From assembly GCF_017315705.1 (NCBI RefSeq), contig NZ_JAFLRF010000005.1, positions 1 to 64,000 on the forward strand: a stretch of 64,000 nucleotides of DNA, in the 5' to 3' direction. This DNA comes from Trinickia mobilis. Its GTDB lineage: Bacteria; Pseudomonadota; Gammaproteobacteria; Burkholderiales; Burkholderiaceae. The notes under the pieces were generated by a model. That model was given only the letters and a program-made list of their open reading frames with translations. It was not told where the DNA came from and made no database searches. This document shows, piece after piece, positions 45,721-55,681 of the stretch. Numbering within the stretch: position 1 is the first letter of the stretch; every line of letters starts with the position of its first letter. Position numbers and translations under genes: made by a program.

Positions 45721-46419
45721 ATGAGCTACGTGTTTGCACCCGCGCCGGTTGTCGCGGTGCCGATCGCTGGGTCCAGCGAGCAATTCGCGGTGCGCCGCAT
45801 CTACTGTGTTGGCCGCAACTACGAGGCGCACGCGCGCGAGATGGGGCACGACCCCGACCGCGAACCGCCCTTCTTCTTCAGCAAGCCGGCCGATGCCGTG
45901 CTGTACGTCGCGCCCGGCGCAACCGGCGAGTTTCCGTATCCGCAGCAATCGAAAAGCGTCCACTACGAGATGGAGCTCGTGGCGGCGATCGGCAAGGCGG
46001 GCAAGGATATTCCGGCCGAGCGCGCGCTCGAGCACGTCTACGGCTACGCCCTCGGCATCGACATGACGCGTCGCGATCTGCAAGCCGAAGCGAAGAAGCT
46101 CGGACGTCCGTGGGATACCGCGAAAGGCTTCGATCATTCGGCGCCGCTCGGTCCGATTCATCCGGTGTCGAAAGTCGGGCACATCGACCACGGGGCGATC
46201 TGGCTCACCGTCAATGGCGAAGAGAAGCAGCGCTCCGACGTTTCGCAGCTCATCTGGTCGACGGCGGAGACGGTCGCGTATCTGTCGACCCTGTTCGAAC
46301 TGAAACCCGGCGATCTGGTTTTCACGGGCACGCCGGAAGGCGTCGGCGCGGTCGTCAAGGGCGACTTGATGAAGGGCGGGGTCGACGCGCTCGGCGACTT
46401 CAGCGTGCGTGTCGTCTGA
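45721..46419 (+). CDS. Fumarylacetoacetate/fumarylpyruvate hydrolase family protein
   Basis: The 232-residue protein contains the FAH core: IYCVGRNYEAHAREMG (about 28-43), PPFFFSKPADAV, HYEMELVAAIGKAG with metal-binding Glu residues, and GDLVFTGTPEGVGAVVKGD. It probably cleaves a C-C bond in a fumaryl- or oxo-dioate such as fumarylpyruvate. maiA begins 21 bases later, so the pair likely acts in tyrosine/homogentisate or gentisate degradation; the dioxygenase gene is not in the window. The exact substrate is uncertain. Confidence 0.85.
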   Translation: MSYVFAPAPVVAVPIAGSSEQFAVRRIYCVGRNYEAHAREMGHDPDREPPFFFSKPADAVLYVAPGATGEFPYPQQSKSVHYEMELVAAIGKAGKDIPAERALEHVYGYALGIDMTRRDLQAEAKKLGRPWDTAKGFDHSAPLGPIHPVSKVGHIDHGAIWLTVNGEEKQRSDVSQLIWSTAETVAYLSTLFELKPGDLVFTGTPEGVGAVVKGDLMKGGVDALGDFSVRVV

Positions 46420-46440
46420 GCGCGCATCCAGGGAGGGTCG

Positions 46441-47085
46441 GTGAAGCTCTACAGTTATTTCCGCAGCTCGGCGTCGTATCGCGTGCGCATTGCGCTGAAT
46501 CTGAAGAATCTGCCATACGACTATGTGCCGATTCATCTCGTGCGCTCGGGCGGCGAGCAGTTGACGCCCGAGTACCGGAAGCTGAGTCCGGATGCGCTCG
46601 TGCCGACGCTCGTCGATGGCAATGCAGTGATCCAGCAGTCGGTCGCGATCATCGAATATCTCGAAGAGACGCATCCGAATCCGCCGCTCCTGCCGCGCGC
46701 GCCGCTCGACCGCGCCTATGTGCGTGCGCTCGCGCTGCAGATCGCCTGCGAGATCCATCCGCTGAACAACCTGCGCGTGCTGAAGTATCTGAAGCACGAA
46801 CTCAAGGTCGACGAGGCGCCGAAGAGCGCGTGGTACCGGCATTGGATCGAGTCCGGCTTCGGCACGTTCGAAGGACGCATCGCGAACGATGCGCGGACCG
46901 GCAAGTTCTGTTTCGGCGACACGCCGACACTCGCGGACCTGTGTCTCGTGCCGCAGGTATTCAACGCACAGCGCTTTAACGTCGATACGCAGCGTTATCC
47001 GACGATCCAGCGTATCTATGATCACGCGATGCAGTTCGATGCGTTCGCGAGCGCCGCGCCGGGGCAGCAGCCGGACGCCGAGTGA
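46441..47085 (+). CDS. maiA: Maleylacetoacetate (or maleylpyruvate) isomerase, zeta-class GST
   Basis: It isomerises the cis double bond of maleylacetoacetate or maleylpyruvate using glutathione as cofactor. The 214-residue protein has the zeta-class signature SSASYRVRIALNLK (about 10-23), the glutathione-site VIQQSVAIIEYLEE, and a C-terminal helical domain with TPTLADLCLVPQVFNAQRF. The start is GTG at 46441 with GGGAGGG before it. It forms an operon with the FAH-family gene, which uses its product. Confidence 0.9.
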   Translation: MKLYSYFRSSASYRVRIALNLKNLPYDYVPIHLVRSGGEQLTPEYRKLSPDALVPTLVDGNAVIQQSVAIIEYLEETHPNPPLLPRAPLDRAYVRALALQIACEIHPLNNLRVLKYLKHELKVDEAPKSAWYRHWIESGFGTFEGRIANDARTGKFCFGDTPTLADLCLVPQVFNAQRFNVDTQRYPTIQRIYDHAMQFDAFASAAPGQQPDAE

Positions 47086-47121
47086 CGCGCCGCTAGTCAC
47101 ACGTTTCTCGCGGACACAAGA

Positions 47122-47155
47122 AAAGGCCGGTTCCGTGAACCGGCCTTTCTCGTTT
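47122..47155 (+). terminator. Terminator after maiA
   Basis: AAAGGCCGGTTC and GAACCGGCCTTT pair around CGT and are followed by CTCGTTT. It lies 36 bases after the maiA stop, before the repeat. Confidence 0.75.
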
Positions 47156-47232
47156 GTCGACCCGAGTCAGCGCTTCAGCTGTCGACCCGAGTCAGCGCAC
47201 CAGCACTGACTCCGGCCCCATGCAGAGCGGTC
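47156..47232 (+). repeat. Two diverged copies of the 49-bp repeat family
   Basis: GTCGACCCGAGTCAGCGC occurs at 47157-47174 and 47181-47198; the second copy continues to CTGACTCCGGCCCCATGCA. Palindromic arms are partly degraded. It lies between the convergent genes maiA and ftsY, next to a terminator. Confidence 0.7.
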
Positions 47233-47245
47233 TGGGCTTGTGCGA

Positions 47246-48385
47246 TCAGCCAAGCAGCGCGTCGGCAAACTCCTCGGCGTTGAACGGCTGCAAGTCCTCG
47301 ACCTTTTCGCCCACGCCGATGAAGTACACGGGCACCGGGCGCTGACGCGCGATCGCCGCGAGAATGCCGCCCTTTGCGGTGCCGTCGAGCTTCGTCACGA
47401 TGAGGCCGGTGAGACTGAGCGCATCGTCGAACGCTTTCACTTGCGCGAGCGCGTTCTGGCCGGTGTTCGCGTCGATGACGAGCAGCACCTCGTGCGGCGC
47501 GCCGTCGAGCGCCTTGCCGATCACGCGCTTCACCTTGCGCAGCTCTTCCATCAGATGCAACTGCGTCGGCAGCCGGCCGGCCGTATCGGCCATCAGCACG
47601 TCGATCTTGCGCGCGCGTGCCGCGCTCACCGCATCGAAAATCACCGCTGCAGGATCGCCGCTTTCCTGCGCGACGACCGTGACGTTGTTGCGCTGCCCCC
47701 AGATCGCGAGCTGCTCGCGCGCGGCGGCGCGAAACGTGTCGCCTGCGGCCAGCAGCACCGATTGGTCGAAGCGCTGCAAGTGCTTGGCGAGCTTGCCGAT
47801 GCTCGTGGTCTTGCCCGCGCCGTTGACGCCCGCGATCATCATCACGAGCGGCTGCGCGCGGCCGAGCATCAGCGATTTTTCGAGCGGCTCCAGGAGGCCG
47901 ACGAGCAGCGAGCGCAACGCGGCTTTCACTTGCAGCGGGTCGGTGAGACGCTCGGTACGGACCTTTTCGCGCAGCGCCCCGAGGAGGTAGTGGGTTGCCT
48001 CGACGCCCGCGTCCGACATCAAGAGCGCGGATTCGAGCTCCTCGTAGAGGTCTTCGTCGATCTTCGCGCCGACGAAGATGCCGGTCAGTCCTGCGCTCGT
48101 CTTCGACAAACCGGACTTCAGCCGATCGAGCCAGGACTTCTTGGCCGCGGGCTCGGGATTGGGGGGCGGAACGATTTCGACGGTCTCGAATGCGGCTGCT
48201 GCTTCCGTCGCGGGTTCGGCGTACAGCTCGTCGCTGAGCTCGGCCGGAGGTTCGGATCCGGCGCGGCCCAATGGCGCCGCGGGCGCTTCGGCTTGCTCGG
48301 CGCCGGCTTCCTGCGTGTCTTGAGATTCGTCCTGCGCGGTTTCGGGTCCTTTCGAACCCTTGAATCGTTTAAAAAAGCTGAACAT
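47246..48385 (-). CDS. ftsY: Signal recognition particle receptor FtsY
   Basis: It docks SRP-ribosome complexes at the inner membrane and hydrolyses GTP. The 379-residue protein has an acidic, Ala/Glu-rich N-terminal A domain (about 1-85), then the NG domain with GTP motifs GVNGAGKTTSIGKLAKHL (G1), DTAGRLPTQLHLMEEL (G3) and TKLDGTAKGGILAA (G4/G5). It is divergent from rsmD, with 312 bases between the starts. Confidence 0.96.
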   Translation of the reverse strand: MFSFFKRFKGSKGPETAQDESQDTQEAGAEQAEAPAAPLGRAGSEPPAELSDELYAEPATEAAAAFETVEIVPPPNPEPAAKKSWLDRLKSGLSKTSAGLTGIFVGAKIDEDLYEELESALLMSDAGVEATHYLLGALREKVRTERLTDPLQVKAALRSLLVGLLEPLEKSLMLGRAQPLVMMIAGVNGAGKTTSIGKLAKHLQRFDQSVLLAAGDTFRAAAREQLAIWGQRNNVTVVAQESGDPAAVIFDAVSAARARKIDVLMADTAGRLPTQLHLMEELRKVKRVIGKALDGAPHEVLLVIDANTGQNALAQVKAFDDALSLTGLIVTKLDGTAKGGILAAIARQRPVPVYFIGVGEKVEDLQPFNAEEFADALLG

Positions 48386-48697
48386 GATCGGTGGTGGTGA
48401 GTGCGCTTGAGCGGGCGGGCGTGCGCCTGGCCGCGACTGGCGACGCGCGGTCGCGAGCGGCCGGATGAGGCTCGAAGGCCGCTATTTTATCAGGGGCGTC
48501 TTGCGGTGTCGGGGCAAGTCGGGTCGATCGGCCTGACGCGGCCGCGGTAACGCTTCGGCGACGCTGTGGTAACGTTGACTACCTTGGCCGCACGTGACGT
48601 TCGCGCTGTGCGGATCGCGGTGGCACGGATACCCGCCCCCGGATGCCCGTCGTCGGATACCCGCCGTACGGAACCTCTCCCAACGATTCGAATCTGC
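48386..48697. other. Divergent spacer between ftsY and rsmD
   Basis: No gene is convincing. A minus-strand TAAAAT at 48489-48484 could be the -10 of ftsY. Three 14-base tandem repeats beginning GGATACCCGCC lie at 48627-48668, just upstream of rsmD. Confidence 0.35.
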
Positions 48698-49312
48698 ATG
48701 TCCCGTTCTGCCCCTTCGCGCGCACCGGTTTCGGCGCCCAGCCGCGGCAAGCCACACACGATCCGCATCATCGGCGGCGACTGGAAGCGCACGCTGCTCC
48801 CCGTGCTCGATCTCGACGGCCTGCGCCCGACCCCGGATCGCGTGCGCGAAACGCTCTTCAACTGGCTCGGCCAGCGTCTCGACGGCCAGCGCTGCCTCGA
48901 TCTGTTCGCGGGCAGCGGGGCGCTCGGCTTCGAGGCGGCATCGCGCGGCGCGTCGCGCGTCGTGATGGTCGAGCGCAATGCCCGCACGGCGCAGCAATTG
49001 CGCGCCAACCAGTCGCGCCTGCGCGCGGCAACGATCGAAATCGCCGAAGCGGACGCGTTGCGTCTTGCGGCAAGTCTCGCACCGGGCTCGTTCGACGTGG
49101 TCTTTCTCGATCCTCCGTTCGGCGACGACATCCTCGGCCGAGCGATTGAGCTGGCCGCGCCGCTCGTCAGCGAGGACGGCTTTCTCTACGTCGAATCGGG
49201 CTCGCCGGTCGAGCCCGGCGAAGCGGAAGCGCTCGCCGGCTGGACGCTCGTGCGCCACGGCAAGGCGGGGGCGGTCCATTATCATTTGCTGCAGCGCGAA
49301 AATGATGAATAA
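48698..49312 (+). CDS. rsmD: 16S rRNA (guanine-966-N2)-methyltransferase RsmD
   Basis: It methylates G966 of 16S rRNA using S-adenosylmethionine. The 204-residue protein has IRIIGGDWKRTLLPV, the SAM motif LDLFAGSGALGFEAASRGA, and the catalytic DPPF in VVFLDPPFGDDIL. The ATG at 48698 is chosen; an in-frame start at 48566 would add 44 low-complexity residues. coaD follows, a pairing conserved across bacteria. Confidence 0.93.
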   Translation: MSRSAPSRAPVSAPSRGKPHTIRIIGGDWKRTLLPVLDLDGLRPTPDRVRETLFNWLGQRLDGQRCLDLFAGSGALGFEAASRGASRVVMVERNARTAQQLRANQSRLRAATIEIAEADALRLAASLAPGSFDVVFLDPPFGDDILGRAIELAAPLVSEDGFLYVESGSPVEPGEAEALAGWTLVRHGKAGAVHYHLLQRENDE

Positions 49313-49422
49313 TGCGCGTTTCATAACAGGCGCCGGGCGGTTTCTCGTCACGTGCGTCGCGGCGGGCGGCGGCTTGTCATCGCAAGCGCGTGCCCAAATT
49401 GCGTGAAGAGAGGAGATGCTCC

Positions 49423-49929
49423 ATGGTAGTCGCCGTGTACCCGGGTACGTTCGATCCCTTGACTCGCGGCCACGAGGACCTCGTGCGGCGCGCGTCGAGC
49501 ATATTCGACACGCTGGTCGTCGGCGTCGCCGACAGCCAAGCCAAGAAGCCGTTTTTTTCGCTGCAGGAACGTCTCGACATTGCGCGCGAAGTGCTCGGGC
49601 ACTATCCGAACGTGCAAGTGATGAGCTTCAAGGGGCTCTTGAAGGATTTCGTGCGTACCAATAACGCGCGCGTCATCGTACGCGGGCTGCGCGCCGTGTC
49701 GGACTTCGAGTACGAGTTCCAGATGGCCGGGATGAACCGCTATCTGCTGCCCGATGTCGAGACGATGTTCATGACGCCGTCCGATCAATACCAGTTCATT
49801 TCGGGCACGATCGTGCGCGAAATCGCACAATTGGGCGGCGATGTCAGCAAGTTCGTGTTCCCGTCGGTCGAGAAGTGGCTGAAGGAGAAGGTTGCTGAAA
49901 TGGCGCAGCCGTCGGCGGCGCAACCCTGA
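49423..49929 (+). CDS. coaD: Phosphopantetheine adenylyltransferase
   Basis: It makes dephospho-CoA from 4'-phosphopantetheine and ATP. The 168-residue protein has the nucleotidyltransferase motifs [12 protein letters not shown] (about 6-17) and [18 protein letters not shown] (near residue 126), and [26 protein letters not shown] at 49407-49415 precedes the ATG. In relatives the ferredoxin gene follows directly; here the path to it is broken by the element starting at 50047. Confidence 0.96.
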   Translation: MVVAVYPGTFDPLTRGHEDLVRRASSIFDTLVVGVADSQAKKPFFSLQERLDIAREVLGHYPNVQVMSFKGLLKDFVRTNNARVIVRGLRAVSDFEYEFQMAGMNRYLLPDVETMFMTPSDQYQFISGTIVREIAQLGGDVSKFVFPSVEKWLKEKVAEMAQPSAAQP

Positions 49930-50046
49930 GCGCTGCAACGGCCGGCTACGGTCATGCGCCGGCTAAAACGGGCGCCTCGCGTCTGCTGTGTCGCCCAGTC
50001 AGGCGAGTAGACTTGGGGGCAGCCCGGTGTTTTTTGTGAGTGAAGT

Positions 50047-50081
50047 ATGGCTTTGATGATTACCGACGAGTGCATCAATTG
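50047..50081 (+). repeat. Left copy of the 35-bp target duplication (attL)
   Basis: It matches 52686-52720 with one mismatch; the last 29 bases (50053-50081 and 52692-52720) are identical. It starts at the ferredoxin ATG and ends within the codon that should give Cys12 (TGC; here TGG). Confidence 0.85.
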
Positions 50082-50091
50082 GCTATCCTAA
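50047..50091 (+). pseudogene. Orphaned 5' end of the ferredoxin gene
   Basis: The first 35 bases match the start of the ferredoxin gene at 52686 with one mismatch (position 50052), after which the sequences diverge completely. The frame then stops, giving the 14-residue peptide [14 protein letters not shown]. It keeps the original position 117 bases after coaD, so it is the native 5' end cut off by the insertion. Confidence 0.85.
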
Positions 50092-50183
50092 TTAATTTTT
50101 GCGCGCCGTATCAACAGACTTTCTAGCTTTTCGAATTGCCAGAAATTATCCTCTTGCAACTCAACTGCAATTCAGAGGAGAGA

Positions 50184-50342
50184 ACGGCAACTTTTAGTCA
50201 GCGCGCTGGCCGTTGGCAAGTAAAAATTAATCGAAAAGGGTTTCCGGCGCAATATAAGTCGTTTTCGACAAAGGCGGAAGGGCAGGTTTGGGCTCGCTCA
50301 GTCGAAGCAGCAATGGACGACAACCGGGCCGTTCTCGCATGA
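50184..50342 (+). pseudogene. Integrase (tyrosine recombinase) N-terminal remnant
   Basis: About 52 codons encode ATFSQRAGRWQVKINRKGFP, then the AQYKSFSTKAEGQVWARSVE and AAMDDNR segments, typical of the arm-binding N-terminus of phage and island integrases. The rest of the ~350-residue enzyme, including the catalytic R-H-R-Y domain, is missing. The likely original start codon is ACG at 50184-50186, preceded by GAGGAG; ATG would give MATFSQ as in relatives. The frame itself can be entered from TTG 50136. Confidence 0.7.
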
Positions 50343-50575
50343 CGGATGGCATGTTCCGGGTTCGGTTGGCGCTAGACAGCGCCTACAACAATCAACTACG
50401 GTAACGCGCGAGCGATGGCTCCAACCGGCCTTCAAATTTTTTGCATCCTTTCGTGAAGTTTGGCTTGGGGTGCGTGTCACGCAAGTCCGACTGTCGGACT
50501 TATCTCTGCAGACGGGGTCCAACGAACATCCCGCAGAGGCTCCGCCTTGACTTCGTGCAGAAAGGAGCGTGAAAC

Positions 50576-50599
50576 GGTGTCGGCAGCAACACCGACACC
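50576..50599 (-). terminator. Hairpin after the element chemoreceptor
   Basis: GGTGTCGG and CCGACACC form an 8-bp stem with an 8-base loop, 35 bases beyond the chemoreceptor stop. The T-run on the minus strand is weak (GTTTC). Confidence 0.4.
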
Positions 50600-50633
50600 G
50601 GTACCGTCGATCCCAATCTGATACGGATGGCCC

Positions 50634-52334
50634 CTAAAAGTTGTCCCATTCGCCACCCTCGGCGGTTTCCGCCACCCGAACGGGCTGCGGTGCGGACCAC
50701 TTCAGGGCTGGCGTGGCGAGCGCTCGGGTGCGAGTCGGAGCCGCCGTATGCGTCTGCTCGACGGGACGCGTGGCGCCAGCGTCGTGCGAGACGCTCAGCC
50801 TGAACATCGAAACGGAGGTTTTCAGATCGTTCGCCTGTGACTCGAGCGAGCTGGCCGCCGCTGCCGCCTGTTCGACCAGGGCCGCGTTCTGCTGCGTGAC
50901 TTGGTCCATCTGCGTGACGGCCTGGTTAATCTGGCCGATGCCCTTGCTCTGTTCCTGCGATGCGGCGGTGATTTCATTCATGATGTCCGTCACGCGCCTG
51001 ACTTCGTGAGTGATCTCACGCATCTTCGCACCGGCTTCCCGCACATGGCCGGCACCTGCCTGCACCCGCTCCACGGAATTGTGGATCAACTCCTTGATTT
51101 CCTTGGACGCTGCCGACGAGCGCTGCGCCAGTGAACGCACTTCCGCAGCCACCACCGCAAAACCCCGCCCCTGCTCGCCCGCGCGCGCCGCTTCGACGGC
51201 CGCATTCAGCGCGAGGATATTCGTCTGGAAGGCGATACCCTCGATGATCCCAACAATGTTGGCAATCTTGTCCGAACTGGCGTTGATGCCGTCCATGGTT
51301 TCCACCACGCGTGACACCACGGCGCCGCCCTGTTCCGCCACCTGGGCGGCCTGCGCAGCGAGCTGGTTGGCCTGACTGGCATTGTCGGCGTTCTGCGTGA
51401 CGGTGGAGGTCAGTTGCTCCATGCTGGACGCCGTTTCCTCGAGCGATGCGGCCTGCTCTTCGGTGCGCTGCGACAGATCCTGGTTACCCGCGGCAATCTG
51501 GTGAGTGGCGGTGGCGATCGAGTCGGCCGAAATCTTGATCGTGCCGATCGTTTGCGTGAGCTGCTCCTGCATGCGCTTCATCGAAAACAGCAGGCTCGCG
51601 CGGTCATCCGGCGCCGTCTTGATCACCGCAGTCAGATCGTTATCGGCAATCTGGTTGGCAATCTCGGCCGCATAGGACGGCTCGCCCCCCAGTGAGCGAA
51701 GCATGCCGCGGTTGAGCAACACTACAACAGCCGACAAGGCTCCGGCCAGTACCACCAGAATCCCGAGGCTCCGGTACAGCGACGAGCGGAATGTGGCATC
51801 GAGGTCGTCGACATAGAGCCCCGTCGTAAGAATCCAGTCCCACGGCTGATAGGCCACGTTGTAGGCGATTTTCGGCAAAGCTTCGGTTGCTCCCGGCTTC
51901 GCAGCGGTATATGCATTAAAGCCCTTGCCGTCGCGCTTGATGACAGCGACCGTCTCTCTGAAGTGGTAAACGCCGCTCGGATCCTTGTTGTTGCCGACGT
52001 CTTTGCCATTCAACTCGGGTATGAACGGGTGCATCAGGACCGTCGGCCGCGAATCGAGGATCATGAAATAGCCGTCTTCGCCGTACCGTATGTTCCGGAT
52101 GCTGTCCATCGCCCGCTTCTTGGCTTCCCCTATGGGCATGGAGCCGGTGGCCGCCTGGTCGCCAAAGGTCTTGACGACACTCAGGGCGATCTCCGCCGCG
52201 TGTTTCAGGTCCGCCTTGCGCTCTTCCAGCCGCATTTCTTTCGTCTGGTAGGCGTCGTAAATCGATATTCCGGCGAGACATAGCAGGCTGAGGATCAGTG
52301 GCAGCCATAGCTTTTGAACAAAGGACAGCTTCAT
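50634..52334 (-). CDS. Methyl-accepting chemotaxis protein carried by the element
   Basis: This 566-residue chemoreceptor has a first helix (about 8-27), a periplasmic Cache domain ([40 protein letters not shown]), a second helix (about 190-212), HAMP and a signalling domain with the tip [20 protein letters not shown]. It closely resembles the receptor at 25852-27537 in layout, including WDWxxxTGxYxxDxD. The C-terminus GEWDNF is another CheR-tether-like pentapeptide. The ATG at 52334 is preceded by TAAAGG. It is the only intact gene inside the element. Confidence 0.92.
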   Translation of the reverse strand: MKLSFVQKLWLPLILSLLCLAGISIYDAYQTKEMRLEERKADLKHAAEIALSVVKTFGDQAATGSMPIGEAKKRAMDSIRNIRYGEDGYFMILDSRPTVLMHPFIPELNGKDVGNNKDPSGVYHFRETVAVIKRDGKGFNAYTAAKPGATEALPKIAYNVAYQPWDWILTTGLYVDDLDATFRSSLYRSLGILVVLAGALSAVVVLLNRGMLRSLGGEPSYAAEIANQIADNDLTAVIKTAPDDRASLLFSMKRMQEQLTQTIGTIKISADSIATATHQIAAGNQDLSQRTEEQAASLEETASSMEQLTSTVTQNADNASQANQLAAQAAQVAEQGGAVVSRVVETMDGINASSDKIANIVGIIEGIAFQTNILALNAAVEAARAGEQGRGFAVVAAEVRSLAQRSSAASKEIKELIHNSVERVQAGAGHVREAGAKMREITHEVRRVTDIMNEITAASQEQSKGIGQINQAVTQMDQVTQQNAALVEQAAAAASSLESQANDLKTSVSMFRLSVSHDAGATRPVEQTHTAAPTRTRALATPALKWSAPQPVRVAETAEGGEWDNF

Positions 52335-52557
52335 ACCTTTAGAATTCCTTTCATTGAAAGCATCGCTAGGAGGCAAAATTGCCGCCCGGCCAAATCTCGT
52401 GAAGGCCTGTACGTATTCGGATACCGTGATGAGCCGTCGGTCCCTGTCTCTGCTTCGTTTGAAGTCGGACCGAAATCTTGACCGCCAATCCGATAGGCAA
52501 TGTATTAATCAGGTAAACAACGACTAGGATTCGCCCGTACTTGAGGCGAAAGGAACG

Positions 52558-52578
52558 CCTGCGACAGTTTGTCGCAGG
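52558..52578. promoter_or_regulatory. Inverted repeat upstream of the ferredoxin promoter
   Basis: CCTGCGACA-GTT-TGTCGCAGG is a perfect 9-base inverted repeat about 70 bases before the putative -10. It could be an operator or an RNA hairpin; no T-run follows. Confidence 0.4.
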
Positions 52579-52647
52579 GAGGCTGAAAACGTCAGCGGAA
52601 GAAGCGGTTCGGGGAATCTTGCGCGACCGTGCGAAAGGCTGAAAAGC

Positions 52648-52943
<296 letters not shown>

Positions 52944-53033
52944 CGCGCGCTGCCAGCGCTTAGGACGCAAGCGCGTTGGGCGGCGCGCTCGCTGTGCACT
53001 CGTGGCGAGCGGCTCGCCCACCTTGACGGCGAG

Positions 53034-54101
53034 TTAACCGACGTAAGCGCGCAGCGCACCGAGCAGCGCGTCGCATTCGGCGTCTGTGCCGATCGTAATG
53101 CGCAAGTACGAGTCGATCCGCGGCAGCTTGAAGTGCCGCACGAAGATTTCCTTCTCACGCAGTCTTGCTGCCAGTTGCCCGGCATCACGTGCCGGATGGG
53201 ACGCGAAAATAAAGTTCGCGGCCGAGGGCACCACAACGAAACCCAGCTCGCCTAGTCCCGCCGACAATCGCTCGCGGCTCGCGATCACCTTCGCGCAGCT
53301 CGCACGGAACCATGCGTCATCCTCATAAGCGGCCCGCGCCGCAGCTTGCGCGAGCCGATCGAGCGGATAGGAATTGAAGCTGTCTTTTACGCGGTTCAGC
53401 GCGTCGATCAACGTGGCGTCGCCGAACGCCAATCCCACCCGCATGCCGGCGAGCGACCGTGCCTTCGATACGGTCTGCACGACCAGCAGATTTGGATACT
53501 TCGCGATCAGCGAGACCGTAGACTGTCCGCCGAAATCGACATACGCCTCGTCGACGACCACCACCGATTCCGGACTCCGCGCAACGAGCCGTTCGATTTC
53601 CTCGAGCGGCAACGCGCGCCCGGTCGGCGCATTCGGGTTCGCAAGCAACACGCCGCCGTTGGGCACCAAGTAGTCGTCGATGCGAATCGCGAACCATTCG
53701 TCGAGCGGTACGGTCTGGTACGCGATGTCGTAGAGACGCGCATACGTCGGGTAAAAACCGTACGTGATGTCCGGAAAAAGAATCGGTTTGTCGTGCTTGA
53801 GTAGCGCTTGGAAAACATGCGCGAGCACCTCGTCCGAACCGTTGCCGACGAACACCTGGTCGGCCGAAATGCCATGATGCGCGGCGACCGTCTCGCGCAG
53901 TTTGCGCGCAGTCGGATCGGGATAGCGGCGCAGCGTGTCGCCGTGATCACCGAGCTCGCGCCGGATCGCCTCGACGACTCGCGGCGACGGCGGATACGGG
54001 TTCTCGTTGGTGTTCAGCTTGACCGGGCGCGCGAGCGTGGGCTGCTCGCCGGGCACATAGGGGGTGAGGTGCTGAACGATATCGCTCCAATAGCGGCTCA
54101 A
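53034..54101 (-). CDS. hisC: Histidinol-phosphate aminotransferase
   Basis: It is a PLP enzyme making histidinol phosphate from imidazole-acetol phosphate in histidine synthesis. The 355-residue fold-type I protein has [12 protein letters not shown] (about 29-40), [12 protein letters not shown], the Asp/Tyr of [10 protein letters not shown] (about 181-190), and the PLP Lys213 in [13 protein letters not shown]. Related aromatic aminotransferases have similar motifs. Other his genes are not adjacent, so it may be one of two copies. It ends convergently with the ferredoxin gene. Confidence 0.9.
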   Translation of the reverse strand: MSRYWSDIVQHLTPYVPGEQPTLARPVKLNTNENPYPPSPRVVEAIRRELGDHGDTLRRYPDPTARKLRETVAAHHGISADQVFVGNGSDEVLAHVFQALLKHDKPILFPDITYGFYPTYARLYDIAYQTVPLDEWFAIRIDDYLVPNGGVLLANPNAPTGRALPLEEIERLVARSPESVVVVDEAYVDFGGQSTVSLIAKYPNLLVVQTVSKARSLAGMRVGLAFGDATLIDALNRVKDSFNSYPLDRLAQAAARAAYEDDAWFRASCAKVIASRERLSAGLGELGFVVVPSAANFIFASHPARDAGQLAARLREKEIFVRHFKLPRIDSYLRITIGTDAECDALLGALRAYVG

Positions 54102-54161
54102 GTGTGGCTCCTATGTTTGCCGTTGCCCGGCGACGGCTTCAATCGATTGGATCGCCGACCG

Positions 54162-54764
54162 TCAGGCATTGCGATGCAGCTGCATCATCGCGCGCTCGAG
54201 TTCGCCCTTGACGACATGCGGCATCACGGCGAGCGAGCGCTCGATCGAGGCATCGATCACGTCCTGTTCTTCTTTGCGCGGCGGCTTCAGCACGAAGTTC
54301 GCGACGTCGGGCTTTGCGCCGGCGCGTGCGGACTCGGGAATCAATTCGCGCGGATGCCCGATGCCGATCCGCAGCCGCCAGTACTGCTGCGACGACAGAT
54401 GCGCGGTAATGTCCTTGAGTCCGTTGTGTCCGCCGCTGCCGCCGCCGAGCTTCAGCTTCACGGCGCCGGGCGGCAGATCGAGTTCGTCGTGCGCGACGAG
54501 GATCTCGTCGGGCAGGATCTTGAAGAAATGCGCGATCGCGACGACCGATTGGCCCGAGCGGTTCATGTACGTCTGCGGTTCGAGCAGATGCACCTCTTCG
54601 CCTTGCAGCCGCGCCTTTGCATAAAAGCCGTGAAAGCGCCGCTCGTCGCGCAGCGTCGCGCCCGCTTCGCGCGCGAGTTGATCGACGAGCCAGAAACCGG
54701 CGTTGTGGCGCGTCGCGGTGTATTCGGCGCCCGGATTGCCGAGCCCGACGATCAGCTTGATCAT
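54162..54764 (-). CDS. pth: Peptidyl-tRNA hydrolase
   Basis: It releases tRNA from peptidyl-tRNA dropped by ribosomes. The 200-residue protein has [20 protein letters not shown] with Asn10 and catalytic His20, the segment [15 protein letters not shown], and [20 protein letters not shown] with Asp of the active site. It lies downstream of rplY, a pairing conserved in Proteobacteria; a terminator at 54810-54841 separates them. Confidence 0.96.
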   Translation of the reverse strand: MIKLIVGLGNPGAEYTATRHNAGFWLVDQLAREAGATLRDERRFHGFYAKARLQGEEVHLLEPQTYMNRSGQSVVAIAHFFKILPDEILVAHDELDLPPGAVKLKLGGGSGGHNGLKDITAHLSSQQYWRLRIGIGHPRELIPESARAGAKPDVANFVLKPPRKEEQDVIDASIERSLAVMPHVVKGELERAMMQLHRNA

Positions 54765-54809
54765 GGTTCTTCTATGGCAGCCGCAAAGCCGCTCGATGCC
54801 GAAAAGCCG

Positions 54810-54841
54810 AAAAAAAACCCGCCGGGCAAGCCGCGGCGGGT
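54810..54841 (-). terminator. Terminator between rplY and pth
   Basis: On the minus strand ACCCGCCGCGG and CCGGCGGGT form an imperfect stem around CTTGC and run into TTTTTTTT. pth may be expressed by read-through or from its own promoter. Confidence 0.75.
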
Positions 54842-54894
54842 CACGTCGACCGTTCCAAAGAAACGGATCGAGAGGATACCGATTGTATTAGCGC

Positions 54895-55518
54895 TTATGC
54901 AGCGGGCGTTTCGCCTTCAGCCGCACCGGCAGCTTCGCCTTCAGCTGCGACTGCGCCAGCCGGGACCGCCGCGGATGCGATCACCGGATTTTCGCTTTCG
55001 ACGTGAGCAACCAGCGACACGCCCTTCGGCAGCGTGATGTCCTTGGCGTGCAGCGATTGACCTGCTTCGATCTTCGCCAGATCGAGCTCGACGAATTCCG
55101 GCAGGTCGCCCGGCAGGCACTCGATTTCGACTTCGTTCACGACGTGCGAAATGATCGCGCCGCCCGTCTTCACGGCCGGGTTGCTTTCCTGGTTCATGAA
55201 GTGAAGCGGGACCTTCGTGTGCAGCTTCTTCTTCGGGTCGACACGCTGGAAGTCCACGTGCAGCACGAGCTGACGGAACGGGTGGTATTGCACGTCGCGC
55301 AGCAGAACTTGTTGCGACTTGCCAGCCACTTCCAGGTCGAGGATCGACGAGTGGAACACTTCCTTCTTCAGGGCGTGCCACAGGGCGTTGTGATCGAGTT
55401 CGATCCGTTGCGGTTCCGTACCGGCGCCATAAACGATCCCCGGGGTCTTGCCGGAAATACGCAGGCGGCGGCTCGCACCCGTACCTTGCAGATTGCGCTC
55501 GAAAGCGACGACTTTCAT
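54895..55518 (-). CDS. rplY: 50S ribosomal protein bL25, CTC form
   Basis: It binds 5S rRNA. The 207-residue protein is the long form: an N-terminal L25 domain (about 1-95, with [15 protein letters not shown] and [20 protein letters not shown]) and a C-terminal beta domain (about 96-185, [20 protein letters not shown]), ending in an Ala/Glu-rich tail. The ATG at 55518 is chosen because GGAG lies just upstream; an in-frame ATG at 55530 overlaps that site. It lies between prs and pth. Confidence 0.95.
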   Translation of the reverse strand: MKVVAFERNLQGTGASRRLRISGKTPGIVYGAGTEPQRIELDHNALWHALKKEVFHSSILDLEVAGKSQQVLLRDVQYHPFRQLVLHVDFQRVDPKKKLHTKVPLHFMNQESNPAVKTGGAIISHVVNEVEIECLPGDLPEFVELDLAKIEAGQSLHAKDITLPKGVSLVAHVESENPVIASAAVPAGAVAAEGEAAGAAEGETPAA

Positions 55519-55681
55519 GTTTTTCTCCATGCACTGCCCGCGACCAGGCAGTAAAAACGAAGGGCCTACACGCTCGCCGCGCCGGCCCTGGACTAGGCGG
55601 CATAAACCAGAATTAGCTCATGCCGATTGTGCTGACGGCGTTGCATCAAGCAACGCCGCCGGCCAATACTTCACGTTCGCT

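Noticed and set aside
49303-49407. Small frame overlapping the end of rsmD, leading to coaD
   Set aside because: Its 33-34 codons give an Ala/Gly-rich peptide without family character; the overlap with the rsmD stop is a chance ATGA.
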